Shown here piece by piece: positions 1 to 8,117 of a stretch of DNA of 64,000 bases. The notes below the pieces were generated by a model. It ran no database searches. It saw only the letters and a list, made by a program, of their open reading frames with translations, and was not told the origin of the DNA. The stretch is taken from contig JAHHRL010000007.1 in the NCBI GenBank assembly GCA_020025825.1, positions 11,322 through 75,321 on the forward strand, read 5' to 3'. The translations under genes and the position numbers were made by a program. This DNA comes from Faecalibacterium sp. (GTDB lineage Bacteria; Bacillota; Clostridia; Oscillospirales; Ruminococcaceae). Numbering within the stretch: position 1 is the stretch's first letter; every line of letters begins with the position of its first letter.

Positions 1-397
1 GCACAAAGGGACGGCGCAAAGCACGCACAAGGCTATCCACAAAGGGGTCTTGCCCTAAAACTTTTTGTTTTACCACATCGGCAAGACCTAAAAAGCTGCC
101 CCGATGTTCTACCGGAACCTCGCTGGTGCCTTGTGCCAGCAAGCCATCGGCTTCCATATCTTTCAGCATTTGGCGGCTTTCCGCCAAAGCACGTGCGGCA
201 GCAGCGTCGCTGTCCTTTAAGGCTTGGGTTTGCGCCTTGATTTGCCTATCCAAATCCTTTTGCTGCTGTTGCAGGGTGCGGGTTAATTCATCCAGCGGGT
301 TCAAAGTGCTTTTGGCACCACTTTGGCCGAAGTTGGGTTTGCCGCCTTTCCCAAAGGCGTTATTCATAATGTTTTCCCAGTCATTGCTGTATCCCAT
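1..397 (-). CDS. N-terminal part of an AAA+ (Clp/Hsp100-like) ATPase, cut by window edge
   Basis: The reverse strand is open for 132 codons from an ATG at 397, with GGAGG at 406-410 seven to eight bases upstream. The protein begins MGYSNDWENIMNNAFGKGG, continues through a Gln/Lys/Ala-rich stretch that should form a coiled coil (about residues 38-85), and ends in VLGQDPFVDSLVRALRRPF. That last segment resembles the entry to a Clp/ClpB-type AAA+ module, where a 'V-x-G-Q-D-x-A-V-x-x-L' motif precedes the Walker A. The Walker A would lie outside the window, so the ATPase call is inference. An extended -10 (TGCTACAAT on the reverse strand, about 445-453) lies upstream. The overlapping forward reading frame at 126-434 has no ribosome-binding site and is not a gene. 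Confidence 0.6.
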   Translation of the reverse strand, partial: MGYSNDWENIMNNAFGKGGKPNFGQSGAKSTLNPLDELTRTLQQQQKDLDRQIKAQTQALKDSDAAAARALAESRQMLKDMEADGLLAQGTSEVPVEHRGSFLGLADVVKQKVLGQDPFVDSLVRALRRPFV

Positions 398-509
398 GGC
401 AGATGCCTCCGTCCTTATGAAAAATAGGCAGTAATATTAACCACATTGTAGCACAAACCAACCCTGCGGAAAAGTAGCATTCACAGCAAAAGCTGCCGCA
501 GGGGTTTGC

Positions 510-541
510 TTGCCAAAACAGCTGAAACGGGATATTATAAT
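510..541 (+). promoter_or_regulatory. Candidate promoter of the pullulanase gene
   Basis: TTGCCA (510-515) is followed after 17 bases by TATTAT (533-538), with an overlapping TATAAT at 536-541. The rest of the 398-618 gap shows nothing else I can name. Confidence 0.4.
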
Positions 542-618
542 ATAGATATGGATTTATCGCTGCAGGTTAAAAAGCCTATCCTTTTTAGCTGATTTTACCT
601 AAAGGAGTACAAAAAACT

Positions 619-2571
619 ATGAGCAAAGCTTCTCCACTGAGCTGGAAAGAATTATACGACAGCCAGCACTTTGCGGATGCATATACCTATGATGGGCCGC
701 TCGGCCCGGAGTATACCCCTGAAGGTACTACGCTGCGTGTGTGGGCGCCCACGGCGCAGCAGGTCAAGGTTTTGTTTTATCGCAACGGGCACAGCGCTTT
801 AAGCGAGGAAACCCTGCCTATGGTAAAAGGCGAAAAAGGTGTATGGATTTGTGAGCTAAAGGGCGACCAAAGCGGGCGGTACTACACGTTTGCGGTAACC
901 GTAGACGGCTGCACAAGAGAAACCATTGACCCGTACGCACGTACAGCAGGCATCAACGGGCAGCGCGGTATGATTCTAAACCCGGAGGCTGCCGCACCGG
1001 AAGGCTGGACGCAGGACAGGCGGCCGCATATTCCTGCCGGCAATCGTGTTGTGTGGGAAGTAAGCGTGCGGGACTTCACCTCAGACCCGGCCAGCGGTGT
1101 GCCGCTGCCCCGGCGGGGCAAGTATTTGGGCTTTGTAGAGCCGAATACTACCTTGAATCAAGATGGTGTGCACCCTACAGGGTTAGCCTATTTAAAAAAG
1201 CTGGGCATTACGTATGTACAGCTGATGCCCATTTACGATTTTGGCAGCGTTGACGAAGAACGCTCCTCTCCCAGCCGATATAACTGGGGATACGACCCAT
1301 TTAACTATAATGTGCCCGAAGGCAGCTATGCAACCGACCCTTACCGTGGCGAGGTGCGTGTGAAGGAACTGAAAAAGATGATTCAGGAACTGCACAAAGC
1401 GGGAATCGGTGTGATTATGGATGTGGTGTACAACCATATGTATCAGTGGGAAAATCCGCTGAACAACACAGTGCCTTATTATTTCTTCCGCCAGAACCCG
1501 GATGGTACTCCCTCCAACGGCAGCGGCTGCGGTAACGAAACCGCTACCGAGCGTGCAATGTGCCGCAAGTATATTGTGGACTCGCTGGTGTACTGGGCAA
1601 GCGAATACCATCTGGACGGTTTCCGCTTTGACCTGATGGGTTTGATTGACGTGGATACCATGAATGCAGTACGTGCAGCACTGGATGCACTGCCTGACGG
1701 TGAAAGCATCCTCATGTACGGCGAGCCATGGCAGGGCGGCCCCAGCGCAATGCGAGCCATGGCAAGCGACAAGGGAAATGTATACCTGCTGGATGACCGC
1801 ATTGGGGTGTTTTCCGACGGGACACGAGATGCCATTAAGGGCAGCTGCTTTGATGCGAGAGAGCCAGGCTATGTAAATGGCCGTTGGGACAGTCGTTTTG
1901 GCATTGGTGCGAGCGTTGCGGCATGGTGCCGCAGCAATACATTCTGCCCCAAAACACCGGGGCAGGTGGTAAGCTATGTTTCCGCACACGATAACTATAC
2001 GCTGTGGGACAAACTGCTGCGTGTGGAATATGCAGAGCCGGACTATCAGCACAGAGATGAAAAAATTCTGGCGCAAAATCGGATGAGCGCAGGGATTTAC
2101 CTTACCTGCCTTGGCATCCCGTTTATGCTGGCCGGTGAGGAGTTTGCACGCACAAAATGGGGCGAGCATAACAGCTATAACAGCGATTTGGCTATCAATC
2201 GGCTGGAATGGGCACGTACAGAAACCTTTGGCGATTTGGTGGCGTATTACCGTGGACTGCTGGCGCTGCGTGCAAAGTTCCCTCGTTTAAGTGCATGGGA
2301 TGCCGAAACACCGCACGCTATCACATTTTTGAAAGTTGCAGAGCCTATGGTGGCATGGACACTGCCTGCGGCAGAAGGCGACAACACCCCTTGGCGAGAG
2401 ATTGCGGTTTACTATAATCCGCTGCAAAAACATTGCACGGTTTCCCTGCCGGAGGGCAAGTGGAAGCTGCTGTGCGACGGGGAAGATTCTACGCTGTGGC
2501 AGCGCCCCGGTGAGAGCTATGAGGGCGAAACAACGGTTAAGCCGGTAAGCGTTACCATTTTTGGTGCCTAA
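619..2571 (+). CDS. pulA: Type I pullulanase (alpha-1,6 debranching enzyme, GH13)
   Basis: Hydrolyses alpha-1,6 branch points of pullulan, glycogen and starch dextrins. The 650-residue protein has an N-terminal CBM48-type beta domain (about 20-120), then a GH13 barrel. The type I pullulanase signature YNWGYDP is near residue 221. The four GH13 regions follow: DVVYNH near 267, GFRFDL near 334 with nucleophile Asp338, YGEPW with acid/base Glu369, and SAHDNY with Asp458. There is no signal peptide, so it should be cytoplasmic, acting on imported dextrins or stored glycogen. AAAGGAG sits 12 bases before the ATG. It appears to be monocistronic, closed by the terminator at 2574-2612. Length fits the short intracellular type I enzymes. 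Confidence 0.95.
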   Translation: MSKASPLSWKELYDSQHFADAYTYDGPLGPEYTPEGTTLRVWAPTAQQVKVLFYRNGHSALSEETLPMVKGEKGVWICELKGDQSGRYYTFAVTVDGCTRETIDPYARTAGINGQRGMILNPEAAAPEGWTQDRRPHIPAGNRVVWEVSVRDFTSDPASGVPLPRRGKYLGFVEPNTTLNQDGVHPTGLAYLKKLGITYVQLMPIYDFGSVDEERSSPSRYNWGYDPFNYNVPEGSYATDPYRGEVRVKELKKMIQELHKAGIGVIMDVVYNHMYQWENPLNNTVPYYFFRQNPDGTPSNGSGCGNETATERAMCRKYIVDSLVYWASEYHLDGFRFDLMGLIDVDTMNAVRAALDALPDGESILMYGEPWQGGPSAMRAMASDKGNVYLLDDRIGVFSDGTRDAIKGSCFDAREPGYVNGRWDSRFGIGASVAAWCRSNTFCPKTPGQVVSYVSAHDNYTLWDKLLRVEYAEPDYQHRDEKILAQNRMSAGIYLTCLGIPFMLAGEEFARTKWGEHNSYNSDLAINRLEWARTETFGDLVAYYRGLLALRAKFPRLSAWDAETPHAITFLKVAEPMVAWTLPAAEGDNTPWREIAVYYNPLQKHCTVSLPEGKWKLLCDGEDSTLWQRPGESYEGETTVKPVSVTIFGA

Positions 2572-2573
2572 AA

Positions 2574-2612
2574 ATAATAAAAAAAGGATGGCAGTAATGC
2601 CATCCTTTTTTT
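2574..2612. terminator. Bidirectional rho-independent terminator
   Basis: Perfect stem GGATGGCA (2586-2593) / TGCCATCC (2598-2605), loop GTAA, with an A tract before and a T tract after. It serves pullulanase (+) and the Cys-Ala tail gene (-), which converge here. Confidence 0.9.
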
Positions 2613-2630
2613 ATAAGCAAACGCAGATAC

Positions 2631-3716
2631 TTACTGCTTTTTATCGGAAAGGGATAAATCCTCCGGCATATGGATTGCACCGTACAGATTTTTAGCGCTG
2701 CAGCCCGCACGGCCGCCGCCGGCACAGGCGCAGGCACACGCACAGGCGCAGGCACAGGAGGAGCGGGTACGGCCGGCACCGCCGCCAAAGGAGGAACCGC
2801 CGCCGCTGCCTCGGTACGAGCTGCGTGGGGGCTTTTTTACACCCTTCGAGCCGGGTACAGGGCGCCCGCCCTTGCCTTTGGGATAATACAGGCCATCCAC
2901 AAATACATAAGTGGTGCGGGAATCTGTACCAAATCCGCCGTGCCAAATGGCCCTATGCAGGTGCACGAAAAAGAAAAAGAGCAGAATGACGATTACAGTG
3001 AGCAGCAAAGCGTCTTCTACCGAGTCATCATCAGCAAGATTTTCCTCATAAAAATCAGCAGAGCCATCGTCCGTCAGGGCGGTTGGCCAGGTGGGATATT
3101 CCAGAGTGAGGTCCAGTTTTTCACTGTGGGACAGTTGGCTGGCGGTCAAAGTTACAACATCGGCTGCTTCTGTCATGGCAGCATTGGAGTTGCTGTATAC
3201 CAGCGAAGGGGAAATCCCGGCAGGGTGGTACCAGCGCAGAACCATTTCGGAAATATCGGCATGGTCAAACCAGCCCGGCGTGTAGGAAAAATGAACGGTG
3301 CCGTCGGGGCCCAGTGTATATAAGTAAGGCTGCTCCCAACGGAAAGAAATCGGAACAACATCGCCCTCGTAATAGCTGCGGTCCAAGTCGATGTGCATAT
3401 AGCTGCCGTCTACATATATATTTTGTACGGCACTGCTCAATGCTTCGGGATTTTTTGCCAGATGGTTAGGAATACCGATTTGCACCCACTCCAGCGGGCC
3501 TTCGCTTTCGCTGTCCAAAACTTCCCATGCAATGTCTACCGTAATAGTGAGGGTGCCGTTTTCGTTAGGGGTAACGTCAACTACATACCGATTGATACGG
3601 TCCAAGTCGCCGCTGTCTGCATATGCGGGCATTGCCATACCCATGCACAGGACGCAGCAAGTAATACAGGCAAGCAAAACAAGGTGCATACGATGAAACA
3701 AATGTGATTTCGTCAT
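2631..3716 (-). CDS. Secreted/membrane protein with C-terminal (Cys-Ala)6 tail, probable radical-SAM substrate
   Basis: 361 residues. An N-terminal signal sequence (hydrophobic 11-28, likely cut after AYA near 33) is followed by an extracytoplasmic region of about 200 residues rich in beta-type sequence and a single transmembrane segment at about 236-255. The tail is Gly/Ser-rich. At residues 321-332 it reads CACACACACACA (six Cys-Ala pairs, coded 2721-2756), then GGGRAGC with a seventh Cys at 339. The codons alternate between TGT and TGC, so the repeat is kept at protein level and is not simple DNA slippage. Its ATG lies one base after the stop codon of the radical-SAM gene, with the AGGAG inside that gene, so translation is coupled. 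I recognise no named domain. Modification of the tail by the neighbour is inference. Confidence 0.8.
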   Translation of the reverse strand: MTKSHLFHRMHLVLLACITCCVLCMGMAMPAYADSGDLDRINRYVVDVTPNENGTLTITVDIAWEVLDSESEGPLEWVQIGIPNHLAKNPEALSSAVQNIYVDGSYMHIDLDRSYYEGDVVPISFRWEQPYLYTLGPDGTVHFSYTPGWFDHADISEMVLRWYHPAGISPSLVYSNSNAAMTEAADVVTLTASQLSHSEKLDLTLEYPTWPTALTDDGSADFYEENLADDDSVEDALLLTVIVILLFFFFVHLHRAIWHGGFGTDSRTTYVFVDGLYYPKGKGGRPVPGSKGVKKPPRSSYRGSGGGSSFGGGAGRTRSSCACACACACACAGGGRAGCSAKNLYGAIHMPEDLSLSDKKQ

Positions 3717-3717
3717 A

Positions 3718-5109
3718 TTAAAGCTCCTTTCCTGTATTTCCGGTTTGCAGCTGACAAAGCTGCTCCATTTTAGCGCTTACTGCACGAATTTTGCGGCATT
3801 CGGGATGGTTCCAAATGGTATCCCAAGCATCGGTGCAAAGGTTGCCCAAAGTGACACCGCCCAGCCAGCTTTGGCAGGGCACAACAGTACCGTCAGGGCT
3901 TACAGCCATATTGGACAGGCAGGCTCCGCAGCTGGGAACCAGGCTGAACCCCAGCTGACGCAGGGTGTCCTCCGGCAGCCAGCCGGGGCTGGTAAAGTCC
4001 ACTTCCATGGATAGGCTGTGGGCGGTATCCATCGCTTCCTGCAGGCAAGCGGTCAGCTCATCGGGGGTAAGGCGAGTGGATTTGCTTTCGCCGGTTTCGG
4101 CACCGCCGGCGGGAATTAGGCCGCTGCAAGTTGCGTACGAAACACCAAGGCTGTTTGCAAAGCGCAGGGTTTCGGCATAGTTGCGGTTCAAACTGCACAG
4201 GGGCGTGTTTATCGAAACATTCAGTCCGGCGGCAACCGCATTGCGAATGCCTTGTACCGTGTCGGCAAAGCCGGGTGCGCCCACGAGGGTGTTGTGGATG
4301 GCCTCGTCCGCAGAGTATAAGGTGATTTGGACACTGTCCAAGCTGGCATTATACAACCCCTGACACAGCTCCGGTGTAAGCAAACGGCCGTTTGTGTTCA
4401 GGCGTGTTACAAACCACTGGGCACACTCTACCAGATACACTAAGTCCGAGCGCATGGTAGGCTCACCGCCGGTAAAGGTGACCTGCGGAATATTTGCTGC
4501 ACGCAGGGTATCCAAAATGCTGCGCCACTGGTTTGTGTCCAGCTCATGCGTTTCACCCATAGGCTGCCCGGCGGCATAGCAGTGCAGACATTTTTGGTTG
4601 CAGTGCCAAGCACCGTTTTGCGTCATGGCGGAAACCATTAAGTCCATGCGGTGGGGGGCAGTCATATGTTCGGCATATTCGCCAAGGCTGAGGGAGCCAA
4701 CCGGCACGTCCGGCTCACGACCTTGTGCAATAGCAAGTAAAGCGTCCAGCATACGCTCTAAATCATTGCGAATCAGCTTTGCGGAAACCAAAGGATATGT
4801 ACGGCGGGTTGCTTTTATAGCAGCGTCAGCAGCTTCCTTCCATTTTTCGGGGGGAATTTCCCGCCCGGCCAGCAGCTGCACAGCATCCATAAAGTTTGCC
4901 AAAAGAATCGCCCAGCTGATATTCAGGGGAATCAGCTGGCTGCCGTTCAGCAGCAGCAAAAAGGGCTGCCGTTTAGCGGATGGCTTCGGCGGGATGAGGT
5001 GCATACGGACGACACCGGGCCCTTTAGGGTCCAGTGTAATGTGGCGGACTACGCTTAGATGCTGGCGGCAATAGCGCCGCTCGCTCCAAGAAAGGTTTGC
5101 ATGAAACAT
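3718..5109 (-). CDS. Radical SAM protein with SPASM-like C-terminus, probable peptide/protein maturase
   Basis: 463 residues from ATG 5109 (GGAGG at 5116-5120, six bases upstream; a TTG at 5115 is less likely). The [4Fe-4S]-SAM motif CNQKCLHC has Cys170, Cys174 and Cys177. A GGEPT motif follows about 40 residues later. The C-terminus carries further cysteines (394, 397, 412, 425, 438, 452) arranged as in a shortened SPASM/twitch domain: a CGAC pair, DGTVVPC, GNLC and two more. Such auxiliary-cluster domains occur in enzymes that modify ribosomally made peptides. The first 150 residues are unusual. A segment around 50-105 with hydrophobic strands and helices could be a peptide-recognition (RRE-like) element, but that is a guess. 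The downstream coupled gene with the (Cys-Ala)6 tail is the obvious partner. Confidence 0.85.
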   Translation of the reverse strand: MFHANLSWSERRYCRQHLSVVRHITLDPKGPGVVRMHLIPPKPSAKRQPFLLLLNGSQLIPLNISWAILLANFMDAVQLLAGREIPPEKWKEAADAAIKATRRTYPLVSAKLIRNDLERMLDALLAIAQGREPDVPVGSLSLGEYAEHMTAPHRMDLMVSAMTQNGAWHCNQKCLHCYAAGQPMGETHELDTNQWRSILDTLRAANIPQVTFTGGEPTMRSDLVYLVECAQWFVTRLNTNGRLLTPELCQGLYNASLDSVQITLYSADEAIHNTLVGAPGFADTVQGIRNAVAAGLNVSINTPLCSLNRNYAETLRFANSLGVSYATCSGLIPAGGAETGESKSTRLTPDELTACLQEAMDTAHSLSMEVDFTSPGWLPEDTLRQLGFSLVPSCGACLSNMAVSPDGTVVPCQSWLGGVTLGNLCTDAWDTIWNHPECRKIRAVSAKMEQLCQLQTGNTGKEL

Positions 5110-5136
5110 AAGCAACCTCCGTTTACAAAAAAAGTG

Positions 5137-5172
5137 TAAAGAAAAGCCTCGCCGATGGGCGAGGCTTTTCCA
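5137..5172 (-). terminator. Rho-independent terminator of prfC
   Basis: Stem GAAAAGCCTCGCC (5141-5153) / GGCGAGGCTTTTC (5158-5170) with a 4-base loop. Read on the reverse strand it is followed by a T-rich run, so it ends prfC transcription before the radical-SAM gene. Confidence 0.85.
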
Positions 5173-5224
5173 ATCGTCCTATATTAAATACGAGACAGCA
5201 CAACAAATCATTGCAAGAATGGCA

Positions 5225-6838
5225 TTATTCTAAATCCAAGTTGCCAAATTCGCTCAGTTCCAAGGTTTCGTTGTGGTTTTGTGCCCAGTTGATAGACCAC
5301 GGGTTGGTGAACAGCAGCAGGCGGTTGCCACGCATATCCTCAACAGCCTTCGTATCACTGGTCAGGTCCAGCTCACGCAGGTTGTAAGTGTCCGGGTCAT
5401 TCTGAATCCAGCGCAGGTGCTCGAAGGGCAGCTGCTGCATACGGATTTCTACGTTGTACTCGGTGTTAAGGCGGTATTCCAGAACTTCCAGCTGCAAAAC
5501 ACCAACAACGCCGACGATAACTTCTTCCATACCGCCGCCGACTTCACGGAAAATCTGGATTGCACCTTCCTGTGCAATCTGCTCCATGCCCTTGACAAAC
5601 TGCTTGCGCTTCATGGTGTCCTTTTGTTCCACACGGGCAAAGTGCTCGGGTGCGAAGGTGGGGATACCTGCAAAGCGTACCTTCTGTTTACCGGTGCACA
5701 GGGTATCGCCGATGGAGAAGATACCCGGGTCAAACAAGCCGATAATATCGCCGGCATAGGCTTCGTCTACAATGGCACGGTCCTGTGCCATCAGCTGTGT
5801 GCCGGTAGCCAGCTTGATGTTTTTACCCTGCTGTACATGGTAAGCTTCCATGCCGCGCTCGAACTTACCGGAGCAAATACGCATAAATGCGATACGGTCA
5901 CGGTGTGCCTTGTTCATGTTTGCCTGAATCTTAAACACAAATGCAGAGAAGTTGTCCTGTGCAGGGTCAACTTCGGTGTTGGTGTTCATATCCACACGAG
6001 CCAAGGGGCGGCTGGTCAGCTTCAGGAAGTTTTCCAGGAAGGGCTGCACACCAAAGTTGGTCAGCGCACTGCCAAAGAATACGGGGCTCAGCTCGCCGGA
6101 AAGTACCTTTTCCAAGTCGAATTCTTCCGCAGCACCGTCCAGCAGCTCGATTTCGTCGTTCAACTGGCTGTGCAGCTCGGGGGTCAGCAAATCGTCCAGC
6201 TTTTCATCGCCCAGCTCGGCCTGAATTTCCTCAACCATCTTTACGCCGTTGGCACGGCCGTCGCTCTGGAAAGCCAGAACCTTGCGGGTGTTGCGGTCGA
6301 ACACGCCCTTAAACTGCTTGCCGCAGCCGATAGGCCAGTTCATGGGGTAGGTTTTGATACCCAGAATCTCCTCGATGTTTTCCATCAGCTCGAAGGGGTC
6401 ACGTGCTTCACGGTCCATTTTGTTCACGAAAGTGAAAATGGGGATATGACGCAGGGTGCAAACCTTAAACAGCTTGATGGTCTGTGCCTCAACGCCCTTT
6501 GCAGCGTCGATAACCATGACGGCGCTGTCTGCTGCCATCAGGGTACGGTAGGTGTCTTCCGAGAAGTCCTGGTGGCCGGGGGTGTCCAGAATATTGACAC
6601 ACTTGCCCTCGTACTCAAACTGCAGCACAGAGCTGGTAACAGAAATACCACGCTGCTTTTCAATGTCCATCCAGTCGGACACAGCATGGCGAGCGCTCTG
6701 CTTGCCCTTAACGGAGCCGGCCTGATTGATGGCTCCACCGTACAGCAGCAGCTTTTCCGTCAGTGTGGTTTTACCCGCGTCGGGGTGGCTGATAATCGCG
6801 AACGTCCTGCGACGCTCGATTTCTTCACGATTGGTCAT
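5225..6838 (-). CDS. prfC: Peptide chain release factor 3
   Basis: GTPase that removes RF1/RF2 from the ribosome after peptide release. At 537 residues it has the usual RF3 length. The G1 motif HPDAGKTT lies near residue 18, the G2/G3 region includes SVTSSVLQF and DTPGHQDF, and G4 is NKMD. The C-terminal part holds the family sequence EVLEYRLNTEYN. It starts at ATG 6838 with a weak AAAGGAA site. It is a single-gene unit between its own promoter (6952-6980) and terminator (5141-5170). Confidence 0.97.
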   Translation of the reverse strand: MTNREEIERRRTFAIISHPDAGKTTLTEKLLLYGGAINQAGSVKGKQSARHAVSDWMDIEKQRGISVTSSVLQFEYEGKCVNILDTPGHQDFSEDTYRTLMAADSAVMVIDAAKGVEAQTIKLFKVCTLRHIPIFTFVNKMDREARDPFELMENIEEILGIKTYPMNWPIGCGKQFKGVFDRNTRKVLAFQSDGRANGVKMVEEIQAELGDEKLDDLLTPELHSQLNDEIELLDGAAEEFDLEKVLSGELSPVFFGSALTNFGVQPFLENFLKLTSRPLARVDMNTNTEVDPAQDNFSAFVFKIQANMNKAHRDRIAFMRICSGKFERGMEAYHVQQGKNIKLATGTQLMAQDRAIVDEAYAGDIIGLFDPGIFSIGDTLCTGKQKVRFAGIPTFAPEHFARVEQKDTMKRKQFVKGMEQIAQEGAIQIFREVGGGMEEVIVGVVGVLQLEVLEYRLNTEYNVEIRMQQLPFEHLRWIQNDPDTYNLRELDLTSDTKAVEDMRGNRLLLFTNPWSINWAQNHNETLELSEFGNLDLE

Positions 6839-6951
6839 AAATGATTTCCTTTTCTATTAAAAACTAAAGGCTGGCGGATACAGAAACCTGTTTACATGGG
6901 AATAACTCCCTTTCGATTTTGCATAAACCTATAACAGCACATACATACTCT

Positions 6952-6980
6952 ATTGTACGATATTTAGTTTGGTTTCGCAA
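6952..6980 (-). promoter_or_regulatory. Promoter of prfC
   Basis: On the reverse strand TTGCGA (6980-6975) and TACAAT (6957-6952) are separated by exactly 17 bases. Confidence 0.55.
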
Positions 6981-7000
6981 GATAAAATTCACATCTGCCG

Positions 7001-7861
7001 TTACTTTTTCAGCACAAAACAGGGCAGCGGTGCAGTATCGGCCCAGTTTGCAAAGTCACAAACCAGCACAGTGTATTTGGTTAAGGGCAGGCTGCGCAGC
7101 CAGCCAAGGACAGCCTGCTTTTCATCGCAGCCGATTACTTTGCCGCTGTAAAGCACAGCGCTCAGGATTCCGCCCGGGCGCAAAGCTTCCAATGCGGCTT
7201 GCAGGGCGGGGATACTGCTTTGTGCGGTGGAGAAGGTGTCGTGGTCAGCGCCGGGCAGCCAGCCAAAGTTAAACATAACAATATCCGCAGTACCGGGCTG
7301 CACATATTGCAGCAGATTTGCATGGCTGCTGCATACCACTTGGCAGGCATCGGCAGCGCACCCAAGCTGCTGTAAGTGCTGCCGGGTGCTTGCACAGGCA
7401 GCGGGCTGTATATCCATGGCCAGTACCTTGCCTCCCAATCGGCACAGAAAAGCGGTGTCGCCCCCATTGCCGCAGGTTGCATCAATGGAAAGCTGCGGTG
7501 CTGGGCAGTGGCCTGCCACAAACTGCTGGGCAAACTGTACCGCAGTCAGGTCAGGCTTTTTGCAGCGTACCCAAAGGCCGTCAGTGCCGGGGGCGAAATC
7601 GAACTTTTCCAAAAAGGCACGTGCGGCAGGGTCGGCAGGGGCAGGTGCTGTGTAGCAGCTGGCAGAATTTCTGGTAAAGCCGCCGGTACGGGATAAAAGG
7701 GTTTTCATCAGATAACTGCCATATCCACGGCGGCGCCATTCCGGTGCGATAACCAACATGGGAATATGCCCGCCGCCCTCGGCAGGGCGCAGTTTTGCAA
7801 TGCCGATTTCCTCATCTTCTTTTTCCAAAATCCAGTTATCATCTCTGCGATAAATTTCCAT
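7001..7861 (-). CDS. Fusion of GNAT acetyltransferase domain and MnmM/YtqB-type methyltransferase
   Basis: 286 residues in two domains. Residues 1-105 look like a GNAT fold, with acetyl-CoA loop PEWRRRGYGSYL near 41-52. Residues 110-286 resemble the YtqB/MnmM class of SAM-dependent methyltransferases. The SAM-binding motif DATCGNGGDT (about 128-137) matches the family's 'DAT-x-GNG-x-DT', an acidic AMDIQ follows, then NFGWLPG. MnmM methylates 5-aminomethyl-2-thiouridine in tRNA anticodons. YtqB proteins are usually stand-alone and near 190 residues, so the GNAT fusion is notable. AAGGAG stands nine bases before the ATG. Function of the GNAT half is unknown; a role in the same tRNA or ribosome pathway is inference. 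Confidence 0.75.
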   Translation of the reverse strand: MEIYRRDDNWILEKEDEEIGIAKLRPAEGGGHIPMLVIAPEWRRRGYGSYLMKTLLSRTGGFTRNSASCYTAPAPADPAARAFLEKFDFAPGTDGLWVRCKKPDLTAVQFAQQFVAGHCPAPQLSIDATCGNGGDTAFLCRLGGKVLAMDIQPAACASTRQHLQQLGCAADACQVVCSSHANLLQYVQPGTADIVMFNFGWLPGADHDTFSTAQSSIPALQAALEALRPGGILSAVLYSGKVIGCDEKQAVLGWLRSLPLTKYTVLVCDFANWADTAPLPCFVLKK

Positions 7862-8117
7862 GGGGGAAGCTCCTTATCTATATGAGGCGCTGCTTGCATT
7901 AAAGCTGCTTTCCTTGTATATTGAATATAATACTATATGGTACGATAACGTAGCAAAGCAGGAACGTCAAGCCCTAAATAAAAGGCTTTTCACATATTCT
8001 TCACCCTGCTGCACATCTATTTTCATAAAAAACCAGTAAAATAAGACCATAAAATAAAAGGTCGCCTATAGAGGGGCAACCGAGCATCAAAAACGATGCT
8101 TGAAAGGTAGGAGAAAC

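Noticed and set aside
2721..2756. GC-rich microsatellite or sequencing artefact
   Set aside because: The Cys codons mix TGT and TGC and the Ala codons GCC and GCG, so the DNA is not a perfect repeat, and the reading frame continues to a normal stop.
5273..6844. Long open frame (523 codons) opposite prfC
   Set aside because: Mirror of the RF3 codons; no ribosome-binding site, and composition (His, Val, Gln-rich) is that of an antisense frame.
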